The notes: generated by a model not told the origin, from the letters alone. DNA of 53,105 bases from Oculatella sp. LEGE 06141 (GCF_015207605.1 NZ_JADEWO010000046.1:1-53105); one strand, 5' to 3'. Positions 28,724 to 36,841 are shown, counted from the stretch's first letter. Numbers and translations: made by a program.

Positions 28724-29469
28724 TCAGCCCGTAAGCATGCAACTCTGCGATCGTTTTAGGGGGCGGTCGGCGATTGCGCCATGCTGCACAATCACCCAAT
28801 TTGCCCAAGCATAGGCGAGATCGAGGTCATGAGTCGCCATCACAATCGTAGTACCGCTGGCATGGATGCGATCGAGTTCCTCAAATAAATGACGGGTTTG
28901 CAGTCGATCCAGATAGGCAGTCAGTTCATCCAGCAACAGCAACTCTGGTTGTAATGCCATCACGCCAGCCAGGAGTAAAGGTGAAAGTTTCCATTAAAAC
29001 CACGGGCAGCTAATCCTAAAGAAAATTGCTGATACCGTTGCAGCGATCGCACCATTAATTGACTCACTAATAGTCCTGTACTGTACATCCACCGCTGGCG
29101 CGTTCGATAACCGCCTCGTGCCCGTTGTGCTAACTGGAGTTGCGTCAAGACATCGAGAAACAAAAAGATGAATCGATACATCAGTAGCAACAGATCAATT
29201 AGCACTGGAGGAATACGGCATTGACGCAAAATTGACAATAATTCTGCGGATGGAATGGTGAAGAGAATGAATAACAGACAAGCGATACAGGAGAGCGATC
29301 GCCGCCCCCAGAGCAGAAAAGGAAAGATAACCCACCAGAAAACAGCTCAACCGACAGGCAAAAACCCTTCCATGATGTGCATGGCATAGGCAGGCGGGGG
29401 CGAACCAACAACTAGATAACAAGTCAGCCCCGCCATCATCGCAAGGCTGAACCATTGATGCTTTTTCAT
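28724..29469 (-). pseudogene. Decayed cobalt ECF-transporter locus: cbiM'-cbiQ'-cbiO' remnant
   Basis: From ATG 29469 the frame reads MKKHQWFSLAMMAGLTCYLV, then PAYAMHIMEGFLPVG, a normal CbiM start, and hits TGA at 29349-29347 where CbiM has Trp (TGG to TGA). The frame then continues as AVFWWVIFPFLLWG and runs without a CbiM remainder into CbiQ C-terminal sequence (TIPSAELLSILRQCRIPPVL; LAARGFNGNFHLYS). CbiQ stops at 28960 and is joined, one frame over, to the last part of CbiO (LAGVMALQPELLLLDELTAYLD region); Walker A and the signature are deleted and the Walker B region has Leu for Pro. CbiN is gone. A nonfunctional locus produced by two internal deletions and a nonsense change. Confidence 0.88.
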
Positions 29470-29514
29470 ATTCGTCTGTACCTCGCAGACTTCTAAATCG
29501 AAATGAGCTATCAC

Positions 29515-29670
29515 ATTCGGCGGGCATCCTGACTTAAAGAGATGAATCCCTTATTACAGTTGCGGGACAGTGGCAGCTTTGCACTACGCTTTCCCCCTTG
29601 CGTCTGGCGGCTGCTCCCCATCAAAACCGAATTTTTCAACACCACCACCGAATTCTCAAACAAACACCTT
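29515..29670 (-). ncRNA. Cobalamin (B12) riboswitch
   Basis: On the minus strand, immediately upstream of the cbiM start, the B12 box reads GCTGCCACTGTCCCGCAACT followed by GTAA (29577-29554). Upstream of it, GGGGGAAAGCGTAGTGCAAA matches the conserved GGGAA/GGTG-AA segment. Downstream, AAGTCAGGATGCCCGCC (29535-29518) matches AGTCAGGA-ACCTGCC. Both landmarks have normal order and spacing. It would repress the cobalt transporter when adenosylcobalamin is available. The element appears intact although its target genes are broken. The 5' boundary is approximate. Confidence 0.9.
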
Positions 29671-29714
29671 GGCTTAAGATAACGTTTGGCTTGAAGCATC
29701 CCCAGTCAACGACT

Positions 29715-29840
29715 CTATCTGCCGCCAAAATCCAGTAGATCCTGATTCTCCTGAGACAAATCAACCATCTGCACTCCTGCCAAGCGCATTCGTCCCTGGT
29801 TTCGGAGCCACAAAGGCAGCACATAGGTCATCAGTCCCAT
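29715..29840 (-). pseudogene. Possible short gene fragment
   Basis: A 41-codon frame (start MGLMTYVLPLWLRNQ, end QDLLDFGGR) has coding-like composition but no recognised family and no clear ribosome site. It lies between the riboswitch and the CPBP fragment in a zone of gene decay, so it may be the tail of a lost gene. Weak call. Confidence 0.25.
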
Positions 29841-29869
29841 GATTTGGATAAATTACGTTGCCAGGTGGT

Positions 29870-30239
29870 TCAGGCCGCGCCAGCAAGCACCAGTGCCGGG
29901 ACGGGGAGCAGGTTGACGACGGGAACGATAACGGCAGGCCAGATCGAGCGGCGGCGGCGGAAGACTTCGGCAGTGATGAGACCAACCACCAATGCGACAG
30001 GGAAGACGGTATTGATGCCGTGGGCGAGGGCGAAGATCAAGACGCTGCTCACGACTCCGAAGGACGAGCCATGACGGAGCAGGGCGGTGGTGATAACGCC
30101 CCGGAAGAGCAGTTCCTCGCCCAGGGGTGTAATGAGTCTCAAGAACACCGTGGCCATGATCAGCGACAGGAGATTGCCACTGCCACCTTCGTGGAGTGAG
30201 TTCCAACCCTCAGATTCTTGTGGCGATTTATCAGATTCT
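29870..30239 (-). pseudogene. CPBP-family intramembrane protease, N-terminally truncated
   Basis: The C-terminal half of a CPBP (Abi) protein: motif 1 PLGEELLFRGV (EE-x3-R), motif 2 SVLIFALAHG (F-x3-H), and a closing segment WPAVIVPVVNLL where the third-motif His is absent. The frame is open only to about 30239, some 123 codons, whereas the family is 200-280 residues, so the first helices are missing. Base composition is GC-rich and lacks HIP1, unlike the flanks, suggesting transfer. An ATG at 30157 exists but would start mid-domain. Confidence 0.7.
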
Positions 30240-30348
30240 TAGGTCGTTAGCGAATCTGCTTTGGTGTCATTCCAGCGAGGTGTTTGAACTGTTGAGGACA
30301 GTTTGTCAGATTCTTATGGTGTTATCAAATCTGTTTGGGTGTCATTCC
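30210..30348 (+). repeat. Direct repeats TCAGATTCTTNNGG..., three copies
   Basis: Two 43-bp copies at 30231-30273 and 30306-30348 start TCAGATTCTTA and end GGTGTCATTCC; a shorter copy starts at 30210. Each contains an AGATT/AATCT inverted repeat. They separate the CPBP fragment from the SnoaL-like gene and may be remnants of a mobile element end. Confidence 0.6.
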
Positions 30349-30367
30349 CTAATAGTGCGGACAGGAT

Positions 30368-30751
30368 TCAGGAACCGAGGCCAGATGATGAAAGTGGACA
30401 GACCTCCATTGCTTGAATTAAGCCTTGCTCAATGGTGAAACGGTGACCAACATGTTCATCGGCAAGCACGGCTCCGGTCAGATCGCGCACGACCTGATGC
30501 ACCTCGACCAAGACCTGCCCAGCATCCTCCGGGTGAAAGGCAATCGGCTCGACGTGTGGATTGATCTCGCTCCACTGCTCCGTCCAGTAAGCGCGGACTG
30601 CTTCAGTCCCACGGACAAAACCGCCTTTGAATGCCTTCGGCCAGGCCACGTCGGCAGTCATAAGGGCGAGAGCAGCATCAATGTCACGCGCGTTGAAGGC
30701 TGCGTATGCTGCGCGTAGCAGTTCGATTTCTAGTGCAGGTTGATCTGGCAT
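30368..30751 (-). CDS. SnoaL-like (NTF2-fold) protein
   Basis: 127 residues. It opens with a helix (LLRAAYAAFNARDIDAALALM), continues with DVAWPKAFKGGFVRGTEAVRAYW and closes with strands ending HRFTIEQGLIQAMEV: the SnoaL/NTF2 pattern. Family members are small cyclases, isomerases or ligand binders; the substrate here is unknown. GC-rich without HIP1, like the CPBP fragment next to it, so both may have come in together. Confidence 0.85.
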   Translation of the reverse strand: MPDQPALEIELLRAAYAAFNARDIDAALALMTADVAWPKAFKGGFVRGTEAVRAYWTEQWSEINPHVEPIAFHPEDAGQVLVEVHQVVRDLTGAVLADEHVGHRFTIEQGLIQAMEVCPLSSSGLGS

Positions 30752-30983
30752 CAGCAGGTGAAAGAAATGGGACAGTGGCTAACCACAATACTCCAGACAG
30801 TTCTGAGAAAAAAGGTTTAATACCCGCATTATACCGTTAGCGCTTAGCTTCGACCGTGAGGTTGAGACTCGCGTTATGCCACCAACAATTAAAAACCAAG
30901 GCGTTACTGGATATGCATAAAGCGATAGTTCTGCGTACCGCTACCACAATGTCGATCGCCGTTCCACAACTCTATGTATTGAG

Positions 30984-31006
30984 GACATAAGTTTTTTAGT
31001 TATGTC
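30984..31006 (+). promoter_or_regulatory. 23-bp inverted repeat, copy 1 (putative operator)
   Basis: GACATAA, 9-nt spacer ending AG, TTATGTC. Same arms, same spacer length and same AG as four other copies, all between 30.98 and 47.29 kb. Confidence 0.6.
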
Positions 31007-31062
31007 TGAGATGACCTGGTTTTAAGCCCGGTAGTGTAAGCTTTTTCCTCTAATTAGCAGAA

Positions 31063-31085
31063 GACATAACTCCTTAAATTATGTC
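31063..31085 (-). promoter_or_regulatory. 23-bp inverted repeat, copy 2 (putative operator)
   Basis: On the minus strand it reads GACATAA-TTTAAGGAG-TTATGTC. It lies 79 bp from copy 1 and about 131 bp before the first precursor gene. Confidence 0.6.
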
Positions 31086-31215
31086 TACAAATCGAATCAA
31101 CTGACTTGATTATTCAATTTACATCTTGCACTATTGCTAATAGAAACGAGGCAATTCAAGCTGGTTTCTACTTCAACTTCATTTAATCTCATTAGTTCTA
31201 AAAAGGAGAAATCCA

Positions 31216-31458
31216 ATGGCTAGTATCAATATTTCCGAACTGAATCCTGCTGGTTCCGGTTTATTTCATGATTCTGAAAGTTTCCTCAATGAACTGTCTG
31301 ACAGTCAGACGATGGAACTAGTAGGTGCTGGCCGGAAGAAGGGCGGTGGATTCCTGGCTTATAGCAACTTGGGAATTTCCATCAGCGCTCAAAGCGTCAA
31401 TGGTAACACTGTCAACGCCAATACCTATGGTAACTTCAACACCGCATACGTTGGCTAA
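31216..31458 (+). CDS. RiPP-type precursor peptide 1
   Basis: 80 residues. Leader: MASINISELNPAGSGLFHD then SESFLNELSDSQTMELVGAG (residues 1-39 approx.). Core: basic/Gly stretch RKKGGGF, hydrophobic NLGISISAQSV and the motif NGNTVNANTYGNFNT. No Cys anywhere. The leader is acidic and amphipathic, as in C39-exported peptides; the exporter is encoded at 42688. Ser/Thr in the core are candidate sites for the kinase and HopA1 proteins encoded downstream. AAGGAG lies 9 bp upstream. First of a near-identical tandem pair with precursor 2. Confidence 0.85.
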   Translation: MASINISELNPAGSGLFHDSESFLNELSDSQTMELVGAGRKKGGGFLAYSNLGISISAQSVNGNTVNANTYGNFNTAYVG

Positions 31459-31471
31459 GGGTGCAATTCAG

Positions 31472-31522
31472 TTTCTCTAATGAAGTAATTTAATGAACGT
31501 TAAGCTACTTCAATCAGAGAAA
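31472..31522 (+). terminator. Hairpin between precursors 1 and 2
   Basis: TTTCTCT-TGAAGTA pairs with TACTTCA-AGAGAAA around an 18-nt loop, followed after 10 nt by a T-rich tract. Likely a terminator or mRNA-stabilising stem setting the relative level of the first precursor. Confidence 0.5.
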
Positions 31523-31597
31523 TAGCTCACTTTTTTAGAGCTTACTTCAAGTTTCAGATCGATCGCATTACGACTCTTTAAAAAAAGGAGAAATCCA

Positions 31598-31846
31598 ATG
31601 GCTAGTATCAATATTTCCGAACTGAATCCTGCTGGTTCTGGTTTATTTCATGATTCTGAAAGTTTCCTCAACGAACTGTCTGACAGTCAGACAATGGAAT
31701 TAGTAGGTGCTGGTCGGAAGAAGGGCGGTGGATTCATTGCGGTAACGAATTTGGGTATTTCCATCAGCGCTCAAAGCGTTAATGGTAACACTGTTAATGC
31801 CAACACCTTGACGAATGTGAATACTGCAATCGTCGGCGGCTACTAG
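31598..31846 (+). CDS. RiPP-type precursor peptide 2
   Basis: 82 residues, with the same 46 N-terminal residues as precursor 1 (a tandem duplication of about 382 bp including AAAAAGGAGAAATCCA). The core differs in FIAVTNLGISISAQS and the end, NANTLTNVNTAIVGGY. No Cys. Duplication with a varied core is typical of multi-product precursor arrays. Confidence 0.85.
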   Translation: MASINISELNPAGSGLFHDSESFLNELSDSQTMELVGAGRKKGGGFIAVTNLGISISAQSVNGNTVNANTLTNVNTAIVGGY

Positions 31847-31920
31847 AATCCTGAAAATGACTGGAAACGATCTAACTTTTGGTTGTTTGCAGTAGGAAAA
31901 GAGGAAACATGATTTCTTCT

Positions 31921-31951
31921 GTAGCAAAGCCTGCCTGGTAGGCTTTGCTAC
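31921..31951 (+). terminator. Terminator-like hairpin after precursor 2
   Basis: GTAGCAAAGCCT, loop of 7, AGGCTTTGCTAC: a perfect 12-bp stem about 75 bp after the stop codon, followed by an AT-rich tract. Confidence 0.65.
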
Positions 31952-32100
31952 TCCTCAATTTTGAAGTCAATAGCAGTGGAACAACGCGTCATTATTTGCT
32001 TTAGGTCTTCAAGTTGCTGGCAGAATGTCATGCTTCCAAACGTTTGTATTTATGCTTTATTTTCCTCAAGCTACGTTTTTTTAGTTAAGGAAACAAAGAT

Positions 32101-32349
32101 ATGGCTAGTATCAACATTTCCGAACTGAATCCTGCTGGTTCTGGTTTGTTTCAAGATTCTGAAAGTTTTCTAAACGAGTTGACAGACGACCAGAGCATGG
32201 AGATCTTTGGCTCTAAAAGAAAGGAAAAGCATGGTAAGAAGATCATCATTGTGACAAATATTGGCATTAGTATTAGCGTTCAGACTGTGAACGGCAATAC
32301 GTTTAATGCCAATACACTAAGCAACGTTAATACGGCGATCGTTTGCTAG
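32101..32349 (+). CDS. RiPP-type precursor peptide 3
   Basis: 82 residues. Leader as in 1 and 2 but with LFQDSESFLNELTDDQSMEI and GS in place of a double Gly. The following part is lysine-rich (KRKEKHGKKIII). Core: NIGISISVQTVNGNTFNAN, ending TLSNVNTAIVC. It is the only precursor with a Cys in the core, and it is the last residue. Ribosome site AAGGAAACA. Confidence 0.85.
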   Translation: MASINISELNPAGSGLFQDSESFLNELTDDQSMEIFGSKRKEKHGKKIIIVTNIGISISVQTVNGNTFNANTLSNVNTAIVC

Positions 32350-32417
32350 GCTTCAACTTCCCATTTTTTTATCGAAAAGCCAAAAAACGTAACCTATCAG
32401 CTCAGCGGTTTATTAGA

Positions 32418-32529
32418 GTAGGGGCAATCTGGAGGATGTCTTAACGGGTCTGATTCGTAGCCCGACACCTCTCAGAAAGCAGGCTACGTGCGTTTGTGCA
32501 AGGCAATCTGCCGAATGCTGTGCCCTTAC
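32418..32529. mobile_element. Degenerate MITE-like element (GTAGGGGC family)
   Basis: Left end GTAGGGGCAATCTGG, right end CCGAATGCTGTGCCCTTAC, close to the ends of the better copy at 47528-47618. The interior holds a hairpin CGTAGCC/GGCTACG. No coding capacity. It lies between precursors 3 and 4 in the array. Confidence 0.5.
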
Positions 32530-32648
32530 AGGAAACATTGACTCTGGCTCAAACAGCCTCTTAATCCGCAAGCTGATAGGATACGCATCAATTAATTTGT
32601 CCAACCTTTTCTGCAAGGCCATTGCTTTTATTCGTTGGGAGGTTTTAC

Positions 32649-32936
32649 ATGGCTAGCATCAATGTTTCTAACCTTCACCCTGCTGGCTCTGAATTATTCT
32701 GTGATTCTGAGAGTTTCCTCAATGAGCTAACAGACGAAGAATTGACAGAAATAGAAGGCGGTTACAGGAACCACTTCTCGGCTAAAATTCCCCGGAGGCT
32801 CCTCAGGCTACTACGGCGCAGAACCAGAACAAATTTTGCGGCACTGAATGTAAATGGTTTTAGTAGCAATAACAGTATCAATGGACAAACAATGAATGCA
32901 CAAACCGTTGGCAATGAAAATACAGTAGCCCCTTGA
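32649..32936 (+). CDS. RiPP-type precursor peptide 4
   Basis: 95 residues from ATG 32649 (an upstream in-frame TTG is less likely; GGAGG is 7 nt before the ATG). Leader: MASINVSNLHPAGSELFCDS then ESFLNELTDEELTEIEGG, with a true double glycine before the core. The region after it is strongly cationic (PRRLLRLLRRRTRT), then NGFSSNNSINGQTMNAQTVG. The Cys is in the leader only. The Arg-rich amphipathic part resembles an antimicrobial helix, which is inference. Confidence 0.82.
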   Translation: MASINVSNLHPAGSELFCDSESFLNELTDEELTEIEGGYRNHFSAKIPRRLLRLLRRRTRTNFAALNVNGFSSNNSINGQTMNAQTVGNENTVAP

Positions 32937-33581
32937 TGATATTGGCAAATCCTTTCAGCGGGTGACAGATTTCGCTGCAATGAGTACTTTCGACTGTTCC
33001 TTTCATTGGCAATGATAGGTTCGTGTTGTTGTGGCAACGGCGAGAACTCTACAAGCGGCTTTAGTTGTTTTGTATCGTCGAATGATCTGCGAGCTAGCAT
33101 CAATTAATAGTCCAAGAGCTCGTCAACAGAGAGTTGTCCCACCATCTTTACTCAAGCTGGTGAGGTTGTAGTCTACATCAGACGCTCTTTAGAGGATGGT
33201 TGAAGAGTATCAAATGTGCTGCATTCGCCCTCTAAACCTCTCAATTTTAGGGGCTTCTGAGCCGATGAAACAAATGCAAACCATCAAATCCCTCTCAGAT
33301 ATCTTAGTCCTTAAGTGTCTGTTAAAAAGGGTTTGTCTGTTGATTTATTACCAACATACTTCCTCTGTTACCAGCAGGGGAAAGTAAAAGTGATTTTGTC
33401 TGAATTGACTCCAAAGCACGATAAGTTAAAATACAATACTTCAAACGCAAATTGATATCTTAAAGTAAACTTTTTGAAATTCATTGAAAGCAAATCTATG
33501 TATCTATGTTAGTTTGATTTTGGTTGATTCAATTATCAACCAATTCAATTAAATCCATTCACTAACTCAGGAGTATTCCAA
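32937..33581 (+). other. Gap between precursors 4 and 5
   Basis: 645 bp, AT-rich near the right end, no coding frame with a ribosome site. GAGGATGGTTGAAGAG at 33192 and GGCTTCTGAGCCGAT at about 33251 resemble ends and interior of the GAGGATGG repeat: a very degenerate copy. Overlapping AATTCAAT-rich repeats near 33520 may be promoter elements. Confidence 0.45.
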
Positions 33582-33821
33582 ATGGCTAGCATTAAACTGA
33601 CTGATCTTCATCCGGTTGGATCTGCTTTATTTCAAGACTCTGAAAATTTTTTGAATGAATTAACTGAGCATGAATTAGGGGTTTTAGGAGGAGGACGAAA
33701 TATCTTTATATCCATCGGTGAAATCAAAGCTTCGATCTACGCTTTCACGCTTATTTCTGCCAACTCTAACACCATCAATGCTAATAGCATAAGTGCTATC
33801 AATACACTAGTTCTCAGATAG
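33582..33821 (+). CDS. RiPP-type precursor peptide 5
   Basis: 79 residues. Leader: MASIKLTDLHPVGSALFQDS then ENFLNELTEHELGVLGGG, a good double-Gly cleavage site. Core: NIFISIGEIKASIYAFTLI, then NSNTINANSISAINTLVLR. No Cys. Ribosome site AGGAG 8 nt upstream. The core is more hydrophobic than that of precursor 4. Confidence 0.83.
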   Translation: MASIKLTDLHPVGSALFQDSENFLNELTEHELGVLGGGRNIFISIGEIKASIYAFTLISANSNTINANSISAINTLVLR

Positions 33822-33836
33822 ACTGAACGCTTTTAG

Positions 33837-33890
33837 TTGGTTTGTGAGTCTTTTTTCTTTGGCCTTGGCTGATTCTGACTCACAAACCAA
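33837..33890 (+). terminator. Hairpin after precursor 5
   Basis: TTGGTTTGTGAGTC pairs perfectly with GACTCACAAACCAA (14 bp) across a 26-nt loop that itself contains TTTTTTCTTT. Too long a loop for a classical terminator, but the stem is perfect and it lies 15 bp after the stop. Confidence 0.5.
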
Positions 33891-33943
33891 GCCAGGTACT
33901 ACTATCGGTTCTAACGTAAAAACAGCATTAGGAGGATAGGGAT

Positions 33944-34198
33944 ATGGTAAAGATCAAAATACCTACCTTGAATCGTGTCGGTTCTGAACTTTTTCAGGAC
34001 TGTGAAACGTTTCTCAATGAATTGACAGATGATGAAACGAGCAGCGTGAATGGCGGCATACTATTGTCCCTCCCGTTTTTAGGTCAACTTAGGTCAGCCA
34101 TTCGACCCAGAACGATTTTTAGTACTGTCAGCAATACAGTCAACGCCAACACCATCGGTAAAGTTAATACTGTGATTAAACGCCGCGATCGCCATTAA
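33944..34198 (+). CDS. RiPP-type precursor peptide 6
   Basis: 84 residues and the most divergent: MVKIKIPTLNRVGSELFQDC then ETFLNELTDDETSSVNGG, double Gly, then ILLSLPFLGQLRSAIRP and the motif SNTVNANTIGKVNT, ending KRRDRH. Cys only in the leader. Ribosome site TAGGAGGATAG. Last precursor before the modification genes. Confidence 0.82.
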   Translation: MVKIKIPTLNRVGSELFQDCETFLNELTDDETSSVNGGILLSLPFLGQLRSAIRPRTIFSTVSNTVNANTIGKVNTVIKRRDRH

Positions 34199-34233
34199 GC
34201 GATTGGGCACTTCACTTGAACAACGGCTTTCAG

Positions 34234-34256
34234 GACATAAAAGAGGAAGTTATGTC
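34234..34256 (+). promoter_or_regulatory. 23-bp inverted repeat, copy 3 (putative operator)
   Basis: GACATAA-AAGAGGAAG-TTATGTC, with one extra pair (G/C) on each side. It lies between precursor 6 and the kinase gene, 218 bp before the kinase ATG. Confidence 0.6.
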
Positions 34257-34474
34257 CTAAAAAAACTCCAATTCACTTGACTTTTAAGGGCGGTTTTTTA
34301 ACACAATACAAGAAGCGTTTTCTACCCCCCTGGAAAACTACACCTATCCCACTTCATTCAGGGCACCTCGCCGCTTTACTCCCTCTCTTTTACAGCTTAG
34401 GTCTGGAATTTAACCGCTACTCCATTGGTTGGTTAATTCGACCCACCTTTTTAACCAAACAGAAAAATTTAAAT

Positions 34475-35665
34475 ATGACATTTCTACTAAGCTCCAAAAA
34501 CGTTTTTGAATACTTACTTGAACACGGTGTTTGCACTCAAGAGCAGCGAGAATCTGTTCAGATTGAGCCGAAGCTTGCCAAAAACTTTAATTTACTGCTG
34601 ACCTTATCAGAAGGACGGCAGATATTAGTAAAGCAAGAACCCCACAACCGTGATGGAAAAACGGCAGGTGAATTTTTGAGGGAGCGGCGAATTCACCAGT
34701 TTTTTCAGCAGTTTTCAGAGGTACGTTATTTGCAGAAGTGGTTGCCAGACGTTTGTCACTTTGATGCAGATCATTCCATCATTGTGATTGAATACCTGGA
34801 CGATCATCGAGATCTAAGTGATTTTTATGTCAAGGAAAATGCTTTCCCAACCGCGATCGCCACTTCCATTGGTACAGTTCTTGCTACCATCCATCAACTA
34901 ACGCTGAATCAGCAGAGCTACCACAATTTTTTGTCCCATCAGCCGGATAGCGCAGAACCAGCCAGCCCCCAGATTCCCAACCTCACGCTGGGGCTAGAAC
35001 GAATCGCTCCTGAGGTCTTTGGTCAGGTTCCCATTGATGGACTAAGATTCTTTGCGCTTTATCAACGCTATGATAGCCTGCCCCAGGCTATCATAGCGTT
35101 GAGCCAGTCGTTTAAGCCTTGTTGCCTGACCCATAATGATCTCAAGCTTAACAATATTCTTTTACCCAATGACTGGGAAGCGGCTAACAACAGCTCAGGC
35201 GATGGAAAGGACTTAATTCACCTCAGGTTGATTGATTGGGAGCGTGCCAATTGGGGAGATCCAGCGTTTGATTTAGGATCAATCATTGCCAGCTATTTAG
35301 GAATGTGGTTGGGTAGCCTGGTAGCCAGCAAATCGATGGCGATCGAAGAGTCGTTACGTCTGGCTATGATTCCACTGGATACCATTCAGCCGACATTGGT
35401 AGCCTTGCTTCGTGCCTACTTTGCTCAGTTTCCAGAGATGCTAGAGTATCGCCCTGATTTCTTCCGGCAGGTCATGCAGTTTGCGGGGTTGGGGTTAATT
35501 CAATCAATTTTGTCTATGATTCAGTATCAAAAAACATTTGGCAACACAGGTGTTTGTATGCTCCAGGTGGCAAAAACCTTGTTGTGCCGTCCCCAAGATT
35601 CTATCCCCACTGTGTTCGGCGTTGCGGAGGCAGAACTCACCCAGACTCACCTTATCCTGGCCTGA
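34475..35665 (+). CDS. APH/choline-kinase-fold phosphotransferase (RiPP Ser/Thr kinase candidate)
   Basis: 396 residues from ATG 34475; the frame extends 66 codons upstream (to 34277) without a ribosome site. The ATP Lys is in RQILVKQEPH; the catalytic loop is CLTHNDLKLNNILL (H-x-D...N); the metal-binding Asp is in LRLIDWERANWGDPAFDLG. So the kinase motifs look intact. By analogy with LxmK (class V lanthipeptides) and TvaC (thioamitides), it may phosphorylate Ser/Thr of the six precursors, after which the HopA1-like partner eliminates phosphate. The analogy rests on the gene pair, not on tested activity. Confidence 0.85.
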   Translation: MTFLLSSKNVFEYLLEHGVCTQEQRESVQIEPKLAKNFNLLLTLSEGRQILVKQEPHNRDGKTAGEFLRERRIHQFFQQFSEVRYLQKWLPDVCHFDADHSIIVIEYLDDHRDLSDFYVKENAFPTAIATSIGTVLATIHQLTLNQQSYHNFLSHQPDSAEPASPQIPNLTLGLERIAPEVFGQVPIDGLRFFALYQRYDSLPQAIIALSQSFKPCCLTHNDLKLNNILLPNDWEAANNSSGDGKDLIHLRLIDWERANWGDPAFDLGSIIASYLGMWLGSLVASKSMAIEESLRLAMIPLDTIQPTLVALLRAYFAQFPEMLEYRPDFFRQVMQFAGLGLIQSILSMIQYQKTFGNTGVCMLQVAKTLLCRPQDSIPTVFGVAEAELTQTHLILA

Positions 35666-35719
35666 TGATGTTCATCATTGCTCCAATTATTAGCCCCATG
35701 TTTGCAGGCAGGTACACCT

Positions 35720-36841
35720 ATGATGCAATTGCTCAATTCCTGGCAGAACCAGCGGCTGGATCAGCTACCTGATCAACTTCAAACCGCGTTAGAAGATATC
35801 GTTCACCAATTGCAAATTGACTCTACTTTTTGTATTCGTCATCCTGCTTATAAACCGTTAGAACTTCCCGATGACGCGATCGATCGCTTTCAGCAATTGC
35901 CTGCCGACTTGCAGCATAAGTACCTCAGTCTGCAACTGCGAAGTTTTTTGTATGGCATTTATTACAACGGTGCCTATAAGGAAATCCTGACCCTTGATGC
36001 CGATACCGACGACTCAATGCTGCATCAAAATCTGGAAAACAATACCTTCCAGGGAGTTGATCTTGCCTTCTATGAACGGCTCCACCAAAGCAACCGGGGA
36101 ACAGGCTACTTTGATCTAGGTTGGCAAATCGTGAGGCAGGAAGATGAGACTCACTGGGTGGTGTTTAAAAATGGGTTGACGCTTCATATTGAGCGCGATC
36201 GCCACTTACAACCCCACGACCATACGGCAGCGATCGGTGATGCCGTTGCGATTCGCCTGCCTCGCAATCGGCTGCAAAACGGATTCTATATGGCGATCGG
36301 CAATACCAATCCATCCAGGGAGCATCACGAGCGATCGCCCCAAACCGTGCGAATTTACTTCAATTTAAGTCCGGATGGAGCGGTTGCCGTCATGGATAGC
36401 CTCACCCAGCAACTGAATGAGCAATGCCTTCCCTTCTCATTCAAAGTATTGTATAACCCGTCAGATTATGGCCGCTACGACTCGGGAGTGCTCTATTTTG
36501 ACAAAGGCTATTACCAGGCCGTGAAGCGGGTGCTGCAAGCGGTTTATCTGGAACACCAGCTCCACTTTCGCCCAGAGGTACCTCTGTTTACAAAGCAGCT
36601 CGCGCCGGGACTTGCTCTTGCCGAAGAACCCGATCAGAAATTTGCCGATCAAGAAAGCTTTGGCATGAACCGTTGTCAAATAGTAGCAGATGCTTTGTTA
36701 GAAGCGCGACATCAGGAAAAGACTGCTCCGGGCGATCGAATGGCAGCTATTTTTACCCAATTTTCTACGTTAGGCATTGAACTGTGGCGTTCCCACCTCA
36801 ATGCCAGCTCCGACGATATTTATACTCCGTTAGACCTATGA
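35720..36841 (+). CDS. HopA1-family protein, putative phospho-Ser/Thr lyase
   Basis: 373 residues from ATG 35720 (a tandem ATGATG with AGGCAGG 8 nt upstream); the frame extends further up without support. Sequence hallmarks of the cyanobacterial T3SS-effector HopA1-like family: FCIRHPAYKPLELP, QLRSFLYGIYYNGA, ENNTFQGVDLAFYERLH, FNLSPDGAVAVM and DYGRYDSGVLYFDKGYY. Its place between the kinase and AKR genes mirrors LxmY/TvaD, so beta-elimination is the working role. It shares ATGA with the next gene. Confidence 0.85.
   Translation: MMQLLNSWQNQRLDQLPDQLQTALEDIVHQLQIDSTFCIRHPAYKPLELPDDAIDRFQQLPADLQHKYLSLQLRSFLYGIYYNGAYKEILTLDADTDDSMLHQNLENNTFQGVDLAFYERLHQSNRGTGYFDLGWQIVRQEDETHWVVFKNGLTLHIERDRHLQPHDHTAAIGDAVAIRLPRNRLQNGFYMAIGNTNPSREHHERSPQTVRIYFNLSPDGAVAVMDSLTQQLNEQCLPFSFKVLYNPSDYGRYDSGVLYFDKGYYQAVKRVLQAVYLEHQLHFRPEVPLFTKQLAPGLALAEEPDQKFADQESFGMNRCQIVADALLEARHQEKTAPGDRMAAIFTQFSTLGIELWRSHLNASSDDIYTPLDL

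Larger units (their letters stand above)
30752..31215 (+). other. Upstream region of the precursor-peptide array
   Basis: 464 bp, AT-rich toward the right. It carries two copies of the 23-bp inverted repeat (30984 and 31063, 79 bp apart), with the first precursor starting 131 bp after the second copy. The main promoter of the array is expected here. No coding frame. Confidence 0.6.

Noticed and set aside
30368..30751. Plus-strand frame 30425-30718 opposite the SnoaL-like gene
   Set aside because: The minus-strand product is a clean SnoaL-like protein; the plus frame is its shadow.
34277..34474. 66-codon upstream extension of the kinase frame
   Set aside because: It starts with TTG, has no ribosome site, and its sequence is unlike the N-terminus expected for the family.
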